A stretch of 43,023 nt of DNA, from positions 1 to 43,023 of the forward strand of contig CADCNT010000015.1 in the NCBI GenBank assembly GCA_902802905.1, written 5' to 3'. How positions within the stretch are numbered: position 1 is the first letter of the stretch; every line of letters starts with the position of its first letter. Of this stretch, positions 1 through 9,600 are shown one piece after another. The notes beneath the pieces were generated by a model. The model was not told where the DNA came from, ran no database searches, and worked only from the letters and a program-made list of their open reading frames with translations. The stretch comes from an uncultured Erysipelotrichaceae bacterium (GTDB lineage Bacteria; Bacillota_I; Bacilli_A; RFN20; CAG-826). A program made the translations under genes and the position numbers.

Positions 1-24
1 CCAGCATATGCGTTGCAATATAAA

Positions 25-55
25 ACCCCACATCAATATAAAGTTGACATGGGGT
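25..55. terminator. Weak candidate terminator hairpin at the window edge
   Basis: ACCCCA (25-30) pairs with TGGGGT (50-55), and an inner TCAA/TTGA (33-36 with 44-47) extends the stem across a 2x2 internal loop. A run of seven T starts at 63, eight bases past the stem, so on the plus strand this could terminate a gene lying upstream of the window. The gap between stem and T run makes it a weak example. The rest of 56-140 contains no gene I can support. Confidence 0.35.
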
Positions 56-140
56 ATTAGGCTTTTTTTGAACTGTCTATTTTCGCTTGACTAGTTCAGC
101 AACCTCCTTTTTTGTTTTCTTAAATGGTAAACTTTCGTAC

Positions 141-169
141 TTGCATATCTTAGGAAAACGTTGTACTAT
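141..169 (+). promoter_or_regulatory. Likely promoter of the beta-glucan operon
   Basis: TTGCAT at 141-146 and TACTAT at 164-169 are separated by 17 bp and resemble sigma-A -35 and -10 boxes (3/6 and 4/6 matches). The predicted start near 176 leaves a leader of about 70 nt ending in the ribosome-binding site AGAGAGGA (233-240). Both LacI-type operators overlap or directly follow this promoter, which supports the choice, but the boxes are not strong matches. Confidence 0.45.
152..167. promoter_or_regulatory. LacI-family-like operator, upstream copy
   Basis: The left half AGGAAAAC is identical to that of the operator at 177-192. The right half GTTGTACT matches the symmetric complement at 6 of 8 bases, around a central CG (159-160) typical of LacI/GalR-family sites. 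It overlaps the proposed -10 box, so binding would block the promoter. The two operator centres are 25 bp apart. No LacI-type gene lies in the window. Confidence 0.5.
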
Positions 170-176
170 ATAGTCA

Positions 177-192
177 AGGAAAACGATTTCCT
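177..192. promoter_or_regulatory. LacI-family-like operator, downstream copy
   Basis: AGGAAAACGATTTCCT is a 16-bp palindrome with one mismatched pair, centred on CG at 184-185, the classical form of a LacI/GalR operator. It covers the predicted transcription start. By analogy with other sugar operons, a LacI-family repressor released by an oligosaccharide or sugar ligand probably controls the operon; the regulator must be encoded outside this window. Confidence 0.6.
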
Positions 193-246
193 AAAAATTC
201 TATGTAATAGGGGTCGTTCAACATAAACATAAAGAGAGGATCTTTT

Positions 247-1686
247 ATGAACAAGAAAATTTTTATTCTTCCAATCGCATTGGCAACTGGTGTTTTTGCT
301 TTAGTGGGATGTGGTAACTCTGGACCAAATAGAAGTGGTGGCAACGAATTATTTGTTACTGTCTATGATGGTGGTTATGGTACAGCCTGGATTGCGCAAG
401 TCGCAAAAGACTATGAAGCAAAGACTGGTGTTAAAGTCAATTGGAACGCCGATCAATCAATTGTTGACAGAATGGATTCTGAATTAGAAAATCCAGCAAG
501 CGACATTTATATGTCTCACGACATTAGATGGCAAGAATATGCAGAAGCTGGTCAATTAGAACAATTAGATGACTTATATAACAGTGAAGTCGAAGGCACT
601 GGTAAAACATTCAAACAAAGACTATGTGCTGGAGCGGAAGAAGTTTCTCGTTTAGATAATGGTCATTATTATAAAGTTTGTTACACCCAAGGTGCTGGTG
701 GACTTGTCTATAACATGGATATGTTTGAAGCCAACAATTGGGAAGTTCCTACTACCTATGATGAATTAGTAACATTATGCCAAACTATCGTTGATGCCAA
801 AGTTCCTACCGATAACTTAACTACAGTTGTACCAATCGCTTGGAGTGGTGCTGATAGAGAATACTATTGGGACTACATCGTCTTTGAGTGGTGGGCTCAA
901 CTCGCTGGTGACGCAGGAATCAACAAATATAAAGCCTTCTTAGGTGATGATGGCAAATATTCCACAGGTTATCAAGTATATAACCCAACAACCAACCACA
1001 AAGAATTTGTGCAAGCATATAGCAAGTGGCATGACTTAATTGTTAAGAACGAAAAATATTCAAATAGTACTCCTCAATCTACAAAGTTAGTGCAAGCCAG
1101 CTCTATCTTTGCTAGTGGTGGTGCAGCGATGATTCCTTATGCTCAATGGGCAAAATATGAAATTCAAAATAACACTGGTATCTCCTTTGATTTTGACATC
1201 GCGATGATGAAGACTCCAAAAGTCTCCGCTACCGCACAAGATTATAACTACAATGTTGGTTTTGGTGATTCCATGATTATTCCTAAAAACATTCCTGCTG
1301 CTAGTAAAGAACTCGCAAAAGATTTCTTAAGATATTTAGCAGGTAAAGAAGCTTGTAAAACATTCGTCGATAAAGCTAGAGGTGCTTTCTTAGCCTTTGA
1401 TTACTCTATCGTTGATTTAGGCAATTTATTACAAGATACATATATCAACTCCATCTATCAAAAATTAACAACATGTAAAGACTTCAACTTAGTCAGTATG
1501 AACCCTGTTGCTTACGTCAATAGTTCTGAAGTTATGCCTTGGATTCATAACACTTATTACTACGCAAAAGCATTTGCCGCTCCAAAGAACACCGCTTATC
1601 AAGCAACCGCAGTTGGCAATACTATTTATAGTTACGCTCAAGGTGCTTGGGGTGACTATGTTAGACTTGCAGGAGTGCATGACTAA
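247..1686 (+). CDS. ABC sugar transporter solute-binding lipoprotein (SBP family 1)
   Basis: Surface lipoprotein that should capture oligosaccharides and deliver them to the two permeases encoded next. The 479-residue protein has a signal peptide with lipobox LVGC; Cys22 would be lipidated. The mature part has the length and layout of extracellular solute-binding protein family 1, including an early segment on a target-cell-like Tyr/Asp/Gly stretch, a central Trp-rich sugar-binding region and a C-terminal helical lobe (SBP_bac_1-like). It is the first gene after a promoter with LacI-type operators and has the ribosome-binding site AGAGAGGA seven bases before ATG. The operon content (GH16 enzymes, glucan phosphorylase) suggests that the ligand is a beta-1,3-gluco-oligosaccharide; that is inference from context. 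Confidence 0.9.
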   Translation: MNKKIFILPIALATGVFALVGCGNSGPNRSGGNELFVTVYDGGYGTAWIAQVAKDYEAKTGVKVNWNADQSIVDRMDSELENPASDIYMSHDIRWQEYAEAGQLEQLDDLYNSEVEGTGKTFKQRLCAGAEEVSRLDNGHYYKVCYTQGAGGLVYNMDMFEANNWEVPTTYDELVTLCQTIVDAKVPTDNLTTVVPIAWSGADREYYWDYIVFEWWAQLAGDAGINKYKAFLGDDGKYSTGYQVYNPTTNHKEFVQAYSKWHDLIVKNEKYSNSTPQSTKLVQASSIFASGGAAMIPYAQWAKYEIQNNTGISFDFDIAMMKTPKVSATAQDYNYNVGFGDSMIIPKNIPAASKELAKDFLRYLAGKEACKTFVDKARGAFLAFDYSIVDLGNLLQDTYINSIYQKLTTCKDFNLVSMNPVAYVNSSEVMPWIHNTYYYAKAFAAPKNTAYQATAVGNTIYSYAQGAWGDYVRLAGVHD

Positions 1687-1714
1687 TTAATAATTTATTA
1701 ATTAAATAAGGACT

Positions 1715-2665
1715 ATGACTAGAATTGTTGAAAACGTAAATTCAACTAATCGTCCAAGAAGGAGAAGACGCTTTTTAAGAGCATCCACAATCTTCATTAT
1801 TGTGATGCTTGCCTATAGTGTCGCTCATTTCTTGCTCATGTGGGTGGGTGTTAACTTTAACTCCATCCTTTTGTCCTTTAAAACTTACAATAGAGATGGA
1901 TCTTATTCTTGGTTAAGCGGAGAAAGATTCTTTGAAAACTTTGAATGGATTTTTAGAAATATTGGTACTGATACAAGTAATTACAGATCAATGTTATTAT
2001 CCTCTTTAGCATTCTTCATTGTGTCTTGCTTTGTGACTTTACCAATTTCTTTATTCTTCTCTTATTTCATCTTTAAAAAGATGTTAGGTTCAGGTTTCTT
2101 TAAAGTTATCTTCTTCCTACCATCAATTATTCCTTTGATTATCTTAACAACCATATACTCGATTACCGTTGGTAATAATGGTCCAGTAGGCCAAATGCTT
2201 AACGCGATGGGGGTTAACTCCGCGAACTTATTCTTAACGCATGAAAGTGCGTCATGGATGATATGGATTTTCTGCGTTTGGGCTGGTATTGGCTATGACG
2301 TTATCTTATTGACAGCTGGTATGTCCCGTATTCCTAGAGACGTATTAGAATCCTGTAAGATGGATGGAACTCCATCCTTCTGGGAATTCCTAAGAATTGT
2401 TATACCTCTAACTTGGTCCACAATTTCTACATTATTCATCTTTGGTATGATGTCAGTATTTACTGTTTTCTTACAACCATTCTATTTAGCGCCAAAAGTG
2501 AATACTACTTGGACAATTGGCACAAATATCTATTTTGCTTCTAAGAGTGGTAGAGCTCTTAACGCTCCAGCAGCAATGGGCTTATTCTATTCTCTTATTG
2601 GCGCTCCAATTATTGTGGGTGCTAGAGGCTTATTAAATAAATTCTTCGGGGAGGTTAGCTATTAA
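1715..2665 (+). CDS. ABC sugar transporter permease 1 (MalF/UgpA-like)
   Basis: Integral membrane subunit of a carbohydrate-uptake ABC importer (CUT1 type). The 316 residues hold about six membrane helices, the first at about residues 24-47 after a basic Arg/Lys-rich N-terminus. The EAA loop that contacts the ATPase is seen around residues 208-229 as ESCKMDG followed by FLRIVIPL. The ATG has AAGGA a few bases upstream. The stop codon overlaps the ATG of the second permease (TAATG at 2663-2667), so translation is coupled. Family assignment is firm; substrate is inferred from the operon. Confidence 0.93.
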   Translation: MTRIVENVNSTNRPRRRRRFLRASTIFIIVMLAYSVAHFLLMWVGVNFNSILLSFKTYNRDGSYSWLSGERFFENFEWIFRNIGTDTSNYRSMLLSSLAFFIVSCFVTLPISLFFSYFIFKKMLGSGFFKVIFFLPSIIPLIILTTIYSITVGNNGPVGQMLNAMGVNSANLFLTHESASWMIWIFCVWAGIGYDVILLTAGMSRIPRDVLESCKMDGTPSFWEFLRIVIPLTWSTISTLFIFGMMSVFTVFLQPFYLAPKVNTTWTIGTNIYFASKSGRALNAPAAMGLFYSLIGAPIIVGARGLLNKFFGEVSY

Positions 2666-3612
2666 TGGCGTCATTTGGTTACACTCTCCGTAAGCATTGG
2701 AGAAAGAAAAGAGACGATATCAGACAAGCACGTTACACACGTGAACATGATGTCTTATTCAAAAGAAAAGGCTTAACACGTGTCTTGTTTATTTTGATGT
2801 TTGTTATTTTAATCATTTTTACTATTTCTTTCTTATTCCCATTTGCATGGATCTTAATGAATGCCTTTAAGCCTACTAGTGAATTTGGTCTTAACATGAT
2901 GGGTTGGCCAAAGAACTTCACTTTTGATAACTTCATTAACGCTTTCACATTTAAAGATTCCACAACCCAAAACAAAACTATCTTAGAGATGTTAATGATG
3001 ACCGTGTTAATCGCTGGTGTTGGTACGTTAGTAACAGTGTTTACTTCTACCGCAGCAGCATATGTCGTTGCTAAATATAAGTTCTTCGGAAGAAACGTCA
3101 TCTTTGCAGTCGTTATCTTCTCTCTTATCGTTCCAATCGTTGGTAGCTTACCAAGCCAGATGCAGATGATGAAAAATGTTCTCCATCTTGACGGCACAGT
3201 TATTGGCTGTATCTTCATCTATTCTGGTGGCTTTGGTGCGAACTTCTTATTACTTTATTCATTCTTTAAGAATTTGTCCTGGACATATGTAGAAGCCGCA
3301 AAAGTTGATGGAGCGAATGACTTTGTCATTTTCTTCCGTATCATCATTCCAATGGCGAAAGGACCAATTATCGCTATTTCTATTATTCAATTAATTGGCT
3401 TATGGAATGATTATCAAACCCCTGCAATTTACTTACCAAAATATCCAACCCTCGCTGTTGGTTTACAATTTTTATTCCAAAAGATGGAAATGCTATCGTA
3501 CCCAATGATGTTCGCTACGATTGTCATTGCCATTCTTCCAATTCTGATTCTATTTGCAGCGTTCTCTAAAACGATTATGGAGAACACCTCTGTTGGAGGA
3601 TTAAAAGGGTAG
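2665..3612 (+). CDS. ABC sugar transporter permease 2 (MalG/UgpE-like)
   Basis: Second membrane subunit of the CUT1-type importer, 315 residues. It has a charged cytoplasmic N-terminus, a first membrane helix at about 40-63 and about six helices in all. The EAA motif is clear near residues 212-233 (EAAKVDGAND then FFRIIIPMAKG). It starts one base inside the preceding stop codon and has GGGGAGG upstream. It should form a heterodimer with the preceding permease and be energised by the ATPase encoded at 11764. Confidence 0.93.
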   Translation: MASFGYTLRKHWRKKRDDIRQARYTREHDVLFKRKGLTRVLFILMFVILIIFTISFLFPFAWILMNAFKPTSEFGLNMMGWPKNFTFDNFINAFTFKDSTTQNKTILEMLMMTVLIAGVGTLVTVFTSTAAAYVVAKYKFFGRNVIFAVVIFSLIVPIVGSLPSQMQMMKNVLHLDGTVIGCIFIYSGGFGANFLLLYSFFKNLSWTYVEAAKVDGANDFVIFFRIIIPMAKGPIIAISIIQLIGLWNDYQTPAIYLPKYPTLAVGLQFLFQKMEMLSYPMMFATIVIAILPILILFAAFSKTIMENTSVGGLKG

Positions 3613-3677
3613 TTAGATTCCGTTGGTGAATCTCTATATAAATGATTTTCATTTCTCAACATAAAGGAGGAAATAAA

Positions 3678-5189
3678 ATGAAATTCAAATACTTAGTTAC
3701 ATGTGCAACCTGCGCATTATTACTAGCCGGATGTGGTGGTGGAGGAAAACCATCTCCTAAAACTATTGATGTTACAGGTGTAACACTCAATGAAACATCC
3801 AAAGAACTTGACATTGGTGACTCTTTCCAACTCGTAGCCACTGTTGCTCCAGAAGATGCCACTAATAAAAACGTGACATGGTCTGCCTCCGGAGACGGCA
3901 TTGTTTCTGTTGATGATGGTTTAGTCACTGCTTTAAAAGCTGGTGAATCCACTGTTACAGTTACTACTGAAAGTGGCAATAAGACCGCTAGCTGTGTTTT
4001 CACAGTTAAAGAAGCTCTCGTTCCTGAAGATATTAAATTTTCTGGTGAAGGTGACAAAGCACCTGATACCTGGGTTTATTGGAACGATCAAAACTGGTGT
4101 GGTTCTACCGTTTCTGTTAGTGAACACACAAAATTAGGAAACAAAGTCACATTTACTTACACAGTTGATGCTGGTCAATGTGATTGGGGTTTCCAAGTAT
4201 TCTACAAGAATAGTCAACTTAACGAAGGTGCGTCTTATAGATTAACCGCTAAAGTTAACTCTAAAGTTGCTGTCGGAGATGGCTTATTAAAGATTAATGG
4301 TACATACGTCACACTTGCTGCTGGTGACAATGATATTGCTGTTAAATATGTTGAAGGTGGCGCTGCTGCATCAAGTTTCCAATTTGTGGCTAATACTACA
4401 ATTGCTGCAAGCAACACATTCGTGATTAGTGATTGGGCTTGGGAAGGCATCTTAGACATCCCAGGTGGAGTCGAAGTTGACGTTGATAAAGGCACAATTA
4501 GTTTTGTTCCTGTTGATGGTGCGGCTTCATATTTAGTCAAATATTATGACGAAAGCAAAGCTTATTTAGATTCTGAATCTGTTGCCGCTACTGGTGCATC
4601 ATTAACTAAACTTGCTTCCTTGGCAGATGGTAATTACTATCTTTCCGTTACTGCAGTTTCTTCTTTAGATGCAAAATATGATTCTATTGAATCTAGTTTA
4701 GTTTTATTCAAAGTTGGTGGAGGAACTATTGTTCCTGCTGGCGGTCCAAAAACTAACATTGCATTTGGTGAAGAAGCTAACTTACCATTAGACAAATTCG
4801 TTTATTGGGCCGGTAGATGGGACTGGAATGTTGGTGGACAAGTCAACATCGCAGAAGGTGATGCTTACACCGAAGAAGGTTTATTACACATTCACTATAC
4901 CGCTGAAGGTAGCTGTGCATTCGGTTTACAAATCTTCTATAAGAACTCTGAATTAAAAGTCGGTACAACCTATACTGTTTCATTTAAAATGAAAGTCGCT
5001 GTTGCTGGTGATTATGGTTTCTTAGCCGCTGATAGCTTAAAGACCATTCCAGCAGATACATGGACTGAAGTCTCCTATGAATACGGAGAAGCAAGTGGTG
5101 CTGCTTCCTTAAAAGTTTTAGCCGCTACCACAATTGCTAATGATAACACCATTGAAATGAAAGACTTTGCTTGGGTTGCTAAAGCCTAG
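3678..5189 (+). CDS. Surface lipoprotein with Big_2 domain and two related carbohydrate-binding-like modules
   Basis: A 503-residue lipoprotein, probably a surface glucan-binding protein. I chose the ATG at 3678 because AAAGGAGG lies eight bases upstream and it gives a proper signal peptide with lipobox LAGC (Cys19); a start 36 bases upstream would spoil the signal. After the lipid anchor comes a bacterial Ig-like Big_2 domain (about 28-112, with DATNKNVTW and VTALKAGESTVTV). A beta-rich module (about 118-255) and a C-terminal module (about 360-503) share FVYW/WVYW, an FGLQIFYKNSEL-like segment and an A-x-TTIA...DFAW-like ending, so they are duplicated. An Fn3-like spacer lies between them. 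They look like jelly-roll CBMs. No catalytic motif is visible. Glucan binding is inferred from the operon. Confidence 0.8.
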   Translation: MKFKYLVTCATCALLLAGCGGGGKPSPKTIDVTGVTLNETSKELDIGDSFQLVATVAPEDATNKNVTWSASGDGIVSVDDGLVTALKAGESTVTVTTESGNKTASCVFTVKEALVPEDIKFSGEGDKAPDTWVYWNDQNWCGSTVSVSEHTKLGNKVTFTYTVDAGQCDWGFQVFYKNSQLNEGASYRLTAKVNSKVAVGDGLLKINGTYVTLAAGDNDIAVKYVEGGAAASSFQFVANTTIAASNTFVISDWAWEGILDIPGGVEVDVDKGTISFVPVDGAASYLVKYYDESKAYLDSESVAATGASLTKLASLADGNYYLSVTAVSSLDAKYDSIESSLVLFKVGGGTIVPAGGPKTNIAFGEEANLPLDKFVYWAGRWDWNVGGQVNIAEGDAYTEEGLLHIHYTAEGSCAFGLQIFYKNSELKVGTTYTVSFKMKVAVAGDYGFLAADSLKTIPADTWTEVSYEYGEASGAASLKVLAATTIANDNTIEMKDFAWVAKA

Positions 5190-5201
5190 GAGGTAAGCAA
5201 A

Positions 5202-6632
5202 ATGAAACGATTAACATTATTAACCCTTCCACTTTTAGCGGTTTCCACACTTGTTGGTTGTGGTAGAAGTTCTTCTTCTGGCCCAACTTATAAAAAAGGA
5301 GACCGTATCTATCAAGAAAGAATCTTATTTGATACCTCTGATGAAAAAGCGGGTAACGCGAGTATCTATTTAGGTATCGATAAGAAAGTAAAAACAGTCA
5401 AACTTGGTAGAGAAGAAGTTAAATGTGGTTATAAAAACAAAATTCTCACCTTCTCTGCAAAAGATTTAAGAAATGCAGGAGCAGGTGAAAGAACCGCAAC
5501 TGTCACCTTTAACGATGATAGAAAAGCAAGCGTTGATATCTTTAATGCTACTAAGTTCATTAGAACTGCAGAAGAATTCCAAGCAATTGGCGCTTCTAAA
5601 ACAGCGTGTGAAGGGTATTACGTCTTAGCTAACGATATCGATTGTTCCTCAATCTCTAACTTTGAACCAATCGGTCAATACTTCGACGAGAAAGACCCAA
5701 CTAACTATTATTTCCATGGCATTTTAGATGGAGACGGCTATGCGATTAAGAATGTTACATGTTCTTATTCCGATAGCCCTATTGGTCCTTCAGGTGGAAA
5801 TTTACAATCTAACTATGATGTCTATACTGGCAGTCCAAAATTTAGTAATCCTGCCCATCAAAGTGGAGATAATACTGGCATCTTCCAAGTAATTGGTAGT
5901 TCTGGTGTTGTACGTAATGTTGCTTTTGATAATTGTAGAGTGCACGGCCGCACCATCGTTGGTGTTGTCGCTGCTAATATCATGGGTAGAGCAGAGAATA
6001 TCTTAGTCAACTCTAACTGTGTGGCAAAGATGGACACTCACTTCTATGACGATGACTGCAATGTCGGCGCTGCCTTTGGTATCGTTGCTGGAAGTGGTAA
6101 TGTTAAAAACATTATCTGTTTAACAAGCCAAGTATCCGTTTTAGGTTTATATGAAGACTATGGACCAGACTACGCTGGTAAAGATGGTAATGGTTGGGAT
6201 CACCCAGCTGGAAGCCCTGCTAATGAAGCTAACTGGTGGAGATTTGCTGGCGTTTCTAAAGAAGTACCTGACTCTAACCCAAGAGTGAAAATTACTGATA
6301 GTAACGGCAAACGCTCCAATGGTGTTTACGCTGGTGCTGGTAAAGTATGGGGTCAAGTGCAAAACTCTGTAGGTGTCCTTTTTGCGGTCAAACCACAAGA
6401 TAAAGACTCCTATCAATCTAGCTTCTCTCATACTCATCAAGCCATCAATAAGCCAACTTCTGGCGATAGTGATTTAGGCTTAATTGAAAACTGTGGAGTG
6501 CATTCAGTTAGTGATTTAAAAGTTGCCTCTACATTTACTCAATATAATTTCTCAAGCGATGCTTGGGTGTTCCAAGATGGAAGTTTCCCAACACTCGTTG
6601 AAAACATTAATCGTTTCGAAATTGTTAAATAA
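5202..6632 (+). CDS. Surface lipoprotein with GLUG-like repeats
   Basis: A 476-residue lipoprotein with lipobox LVGC (Cys20) followed by a Ser-rich linker. From about residue 120 the pattern is that of GLUG-type, beta-helix surface proteins: a 'yvLANDIDCSS...FEPIG' segment, then 'F-GILDGDGYAIKNVT', and later segments 'GIFQVIGSSGVVRNVAFDNC' and 'AENILVNSNC' that repeat a G-x-V-x-N-hydrophobic pattern. This layout is common in Firmicutes surface proteins. No enzyme active site is visible. Its AGGAGGT ribosome-binding site overlaps the stop codon of the previous gene. It may help hold polysaccharide or wall near the transporter; the function is not known. Confidence 0.7.
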   Translation: MKRLTLLTLPLLAVSTLVGCGRSSSSGPTYKKGDRIYQERILFDTSDEKAGNASIYLGIDKKVKTVKLGREEVKCGYKNKILTFSAKDLRNAGAGERTATVTFNDDRKASVDIFNATKFIRTAEEFQAIGASKTACEGYYVLANDIDCSSISNFEPIGQYFDEKDPTNYYFHGILDGDGYAIKNVTCSYSDSPIGPSGGNLQSNYDVYTGSPKFSNPAHQSGDNTGIFQVIGSSGVVRNVAFDNCRVHGRTIVGVVAANIMGRAENILVNSNCVAKMDTHFYDDDCNVGAAFGIVAGSGNVKNIICLTSQVSVLGLYEDYGPDYAGKDGNGWDHPAGSPANEANWWRFAGVSKEVPDSNPRVKITDSNGKRSNGVYAGAGKVWGQVQNSVGVLFAVKPQDKDSYQSSFSHTHQAINKPTSGDSDLGLIENCGVHSVSDLKVASTFTQYNFSSDAWVFQDGSFPTLVENINRFEIVK

Positions 6633-6644
6633 ACAAATTTTAGA

Positions 6645-6668
6645 GGGTGGGGTGTAAAAGCCCCACCC
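6645..6668 (+). other. GC-rich hairpin just before the phosphorylase start
   Basis: GGGTGGGG (6645-6652) and CCCCACCC (6661-6668) form an 8-bp perfect stem with an 8-nt loop. No T run follows, so it is not a typical terminator. The ribosome-binding site AGGAGA (6671-6676) starts three bases after the stem. It could act as an mRNA-stabilising or partial attenuation element separating the abundant transport part of the operon from the enzyme part. Confidence 0.6.
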
Positions 6669-6683
6669 CTAGGAGATACTATT

Positions 6684-9600
6684 ATGGTTAAGTATTATTT
6701 TGAAGGTTCTACATTTGTTATTGAAGATTACCAACACGCTAAGAGGTTTTCCTCCTTTTTACCTGCAATGGCAGGAAGAGATGGAAAGCCACTTTGGGCG
6801 TTTTACGCCAATGTCGGTCAATGTATGGGTGGATTTGGTATTAATAATAAAGAAACTCCAATTACCCCATTTGATTCTGCAACCTTAGCCTATCAAAATA
6901 TCCCTGTTAAATCTTTTAGAACATTCTTAAAAATTGACGCTAAAGATTATGCCTTATTTGAAGGGGAAGAGAATGCTAAAAGAACCTTAAAGATTAATAA
7001 ATCTAATATCTCCATTTCTGAAGAAAGTGATGAATATAAGATTACTATTATCTATTCCACAGTCAGTCATAGAAACTATGCGGGATTAATTAGAAAAGTT
7101 ACTTTTGAAAATAAATCAAAATCTAGACATTCATATCAATTATGCGACGGACTCCCTGTCTTTTTCCCATTAGGTTTATCTAATTTCTGTTATAAAGAAC
7201 TCGTTTCCCTTATGGGCGCGTATTGTCAAATCGATATGAATAATTCCGCTCCATTTGTGAAATTTAAAACTAGTACTGGCGATAACTCTGTCGTGCAACT
7301 TGCTCATGACGGAAATGGGTTTATCTCAGTAGACAACAAAGGCAATAGACTTAAAAACATCGTCGAGTTATATCAAATCTTTGAAAACGATCCCGCTTTA
7401 ATTACCCCAATCAATTGGCTTAATAAAGGTGTGAAAGTTCTAAAAGAAGAACAACAATTAGAAAATCAACTTCCATGTGCTTTCTCTATTTCTAACTTTG
7501 AACTAGAAGAAGGTGAATCATATGAGTTTGCGTCTTTATATGGTTCCTTTAATAGCATCAACGAATATAACGAAGCTATTAAAGACTTTAATGTTGCTTC
7601 CGCAAGCAAGATGATTGAGGAAACCGAAGAATTAGTGAATTCCTATTTGCCAAAAGGAATTAAGACCTCTAATCCATTATTTGACCAATATATCGTTCAA
7701 TCCTTCTTAGATAATAACTTAAGAGGTGGATTCCCTATTCTTTTAGGTGAAGAACCTTATTATATCTTCTCTCGTAAACACGGAGACATGGAAAGAGATT
7801 ATAACGCCTTTAATATTCCAAACACCTACTATAGTAGTGGTCCAGGTAACTTTAGAGACGTAAATCAAAATAGAAGAAGTGATTTATATTTCGTTAATGA
7901 AGTGAAAGACTATAACATTTATATCTTCTTCTCACTTATCCAAATGGACGGGCAAAACCCGTTAACTGTAAAACCGCTCGTATTTAAAAAGAATGATAAC
8001 TTTGATGAATCTGTGCTAAAGGGTTTATCCAAAGAGATTAAAGAAGAAGTTTTGAAATTAGTCTCTAAAGGTAGTGAACCAGGGAAAATCTATACTTTAT
8101 TAAAAGACAACGGAGTTGATGAAAAAGTATTCTTTGATATCTTGAAGAACTGTCATCAAGAAATCCAAGCTTCCTTCTCTGAAGGATATTGGATTGACCA
8201 TTGGACTTATAACGTTGATTTACTTGAGAACTATTTAAGTGTCTATCCAGATAAGATGGAAGACCTCTTATTTAACCGTGAATATAAATATTTCCATTCT
8301 TTAGTCTATGTTAATCCTAGAGATGAGAAATACTGCCTAGTCGCCCCTAATAAAATTAGACAATATGGGACGATCGATCTAGCGGCATTGAAAAATGAAA
8401 ATGAAAAAGCTGGATTAAAAGGTAATGAGACCTTATGGAAATTAGATCAAAACGGTAAAGAAATCAAAGTCTCATTAGCCTCTAAGATTTTTAATCTTAT
8501 CTTAGTAAAATTCTCTACCCTCGATGCGCATCAAATGGGCATTGAGATGGAATGTGAAAAACCAGGCTGGAACGATGCGATGAATGGACTCCCAGGATTA
8601 TTTGCGTCTGCGATGAGTGAATCTATCGAATTACTTAGACTTGTTAACTTTGCGTTAGATAACTTTAAACATTATCCAAATCACTCTTTAGAGTTAATGG
8701 ATGAACAATATGATTTATTTGTCTCTATTAGAGATAATTTAGCAAAACTCTTAGAAAAGAAACTATCTTCCTTTGAATATTGGGATAAAGTCACATCTTC
8801 TAGAGAAGAATTAAGAAGAAAAACTCACTTAGTAGCGTTTAACTCCAATAAGAAAGTATCTATTAAAGAATCACTAGATTTATTAAGTGAGATGAAGTCT
8901 GTTTTAGAAAAAGGCGTTCTAGAGGCCAAAAAGTTAGGAGGAGGTATAATTCCTTCCTACATCATTAATAACGTCTCTAAATTTGAAATAACTAACAAAG
9001 TTAACCATTTAGGTTATAAGATCGTTAAGCCTTTAGAGTTTACTCAAGAATTAATTCCATATTTCTTAGAAGCCAGCGCGAGAATGGCCAAGCTCGGTCC
9101 TAAGTTCTTTAATGAATCTGATTATCGTTTAATTTATGAAAGTGACTTAAGAGATCAAAAACTCGGTTTCTATAAGACATGCGCGGATATAGAAGACGCT
9201 CCATTTGAAATTGGAAGAGTCCATGCATTCACTAAAGGTTGGCTTGAAAGAGAATGCAACTTCCTTCATATGGGCTATAAATATTTATTAGGCTTACTTA
9301 AGGCTGGTTTATATGTCGACTTCTATAGTGAGATGAAAGTTAACTTTGTTTATAACATGGATCCATACGTCTATGGTAGAAGCCCAATTGAAAACTCTAG
9401 TTTTATCGTTCCTACTTGTAATCCAAATAAGAGAATGCACGGACAAGGTCAATTCGCAAGATTAACTGGCGCGAACGCAGAAATCTTAGACATGTTCTAT
9501 TTGATGTTTTTAGGAGAAAAAGCGTTCTCATACGATGAAGGAGAACTAAAATTCTCTCCATCTCCAAGATTATCTAAAGAGTTCTTTGATAAGAATGATG

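Noticed and set aside
56-120. Leftward gene with GGAGG (minus strand, 103-107)
   Set aside because: The sequence is Shine-Dalgarno-like, but the only nearby start (TTG) meets a TAG after two codons; no reading frame can be supported.
2733-3218. 161-codon minus-strand reading frame opposite the permease
   Set aside because: It is antisense to a clearly conserved permease with EAA motif and has no ribosome-binding site or family likeness. The same reasoning removes the other antisense and shifted frames inside real genes.
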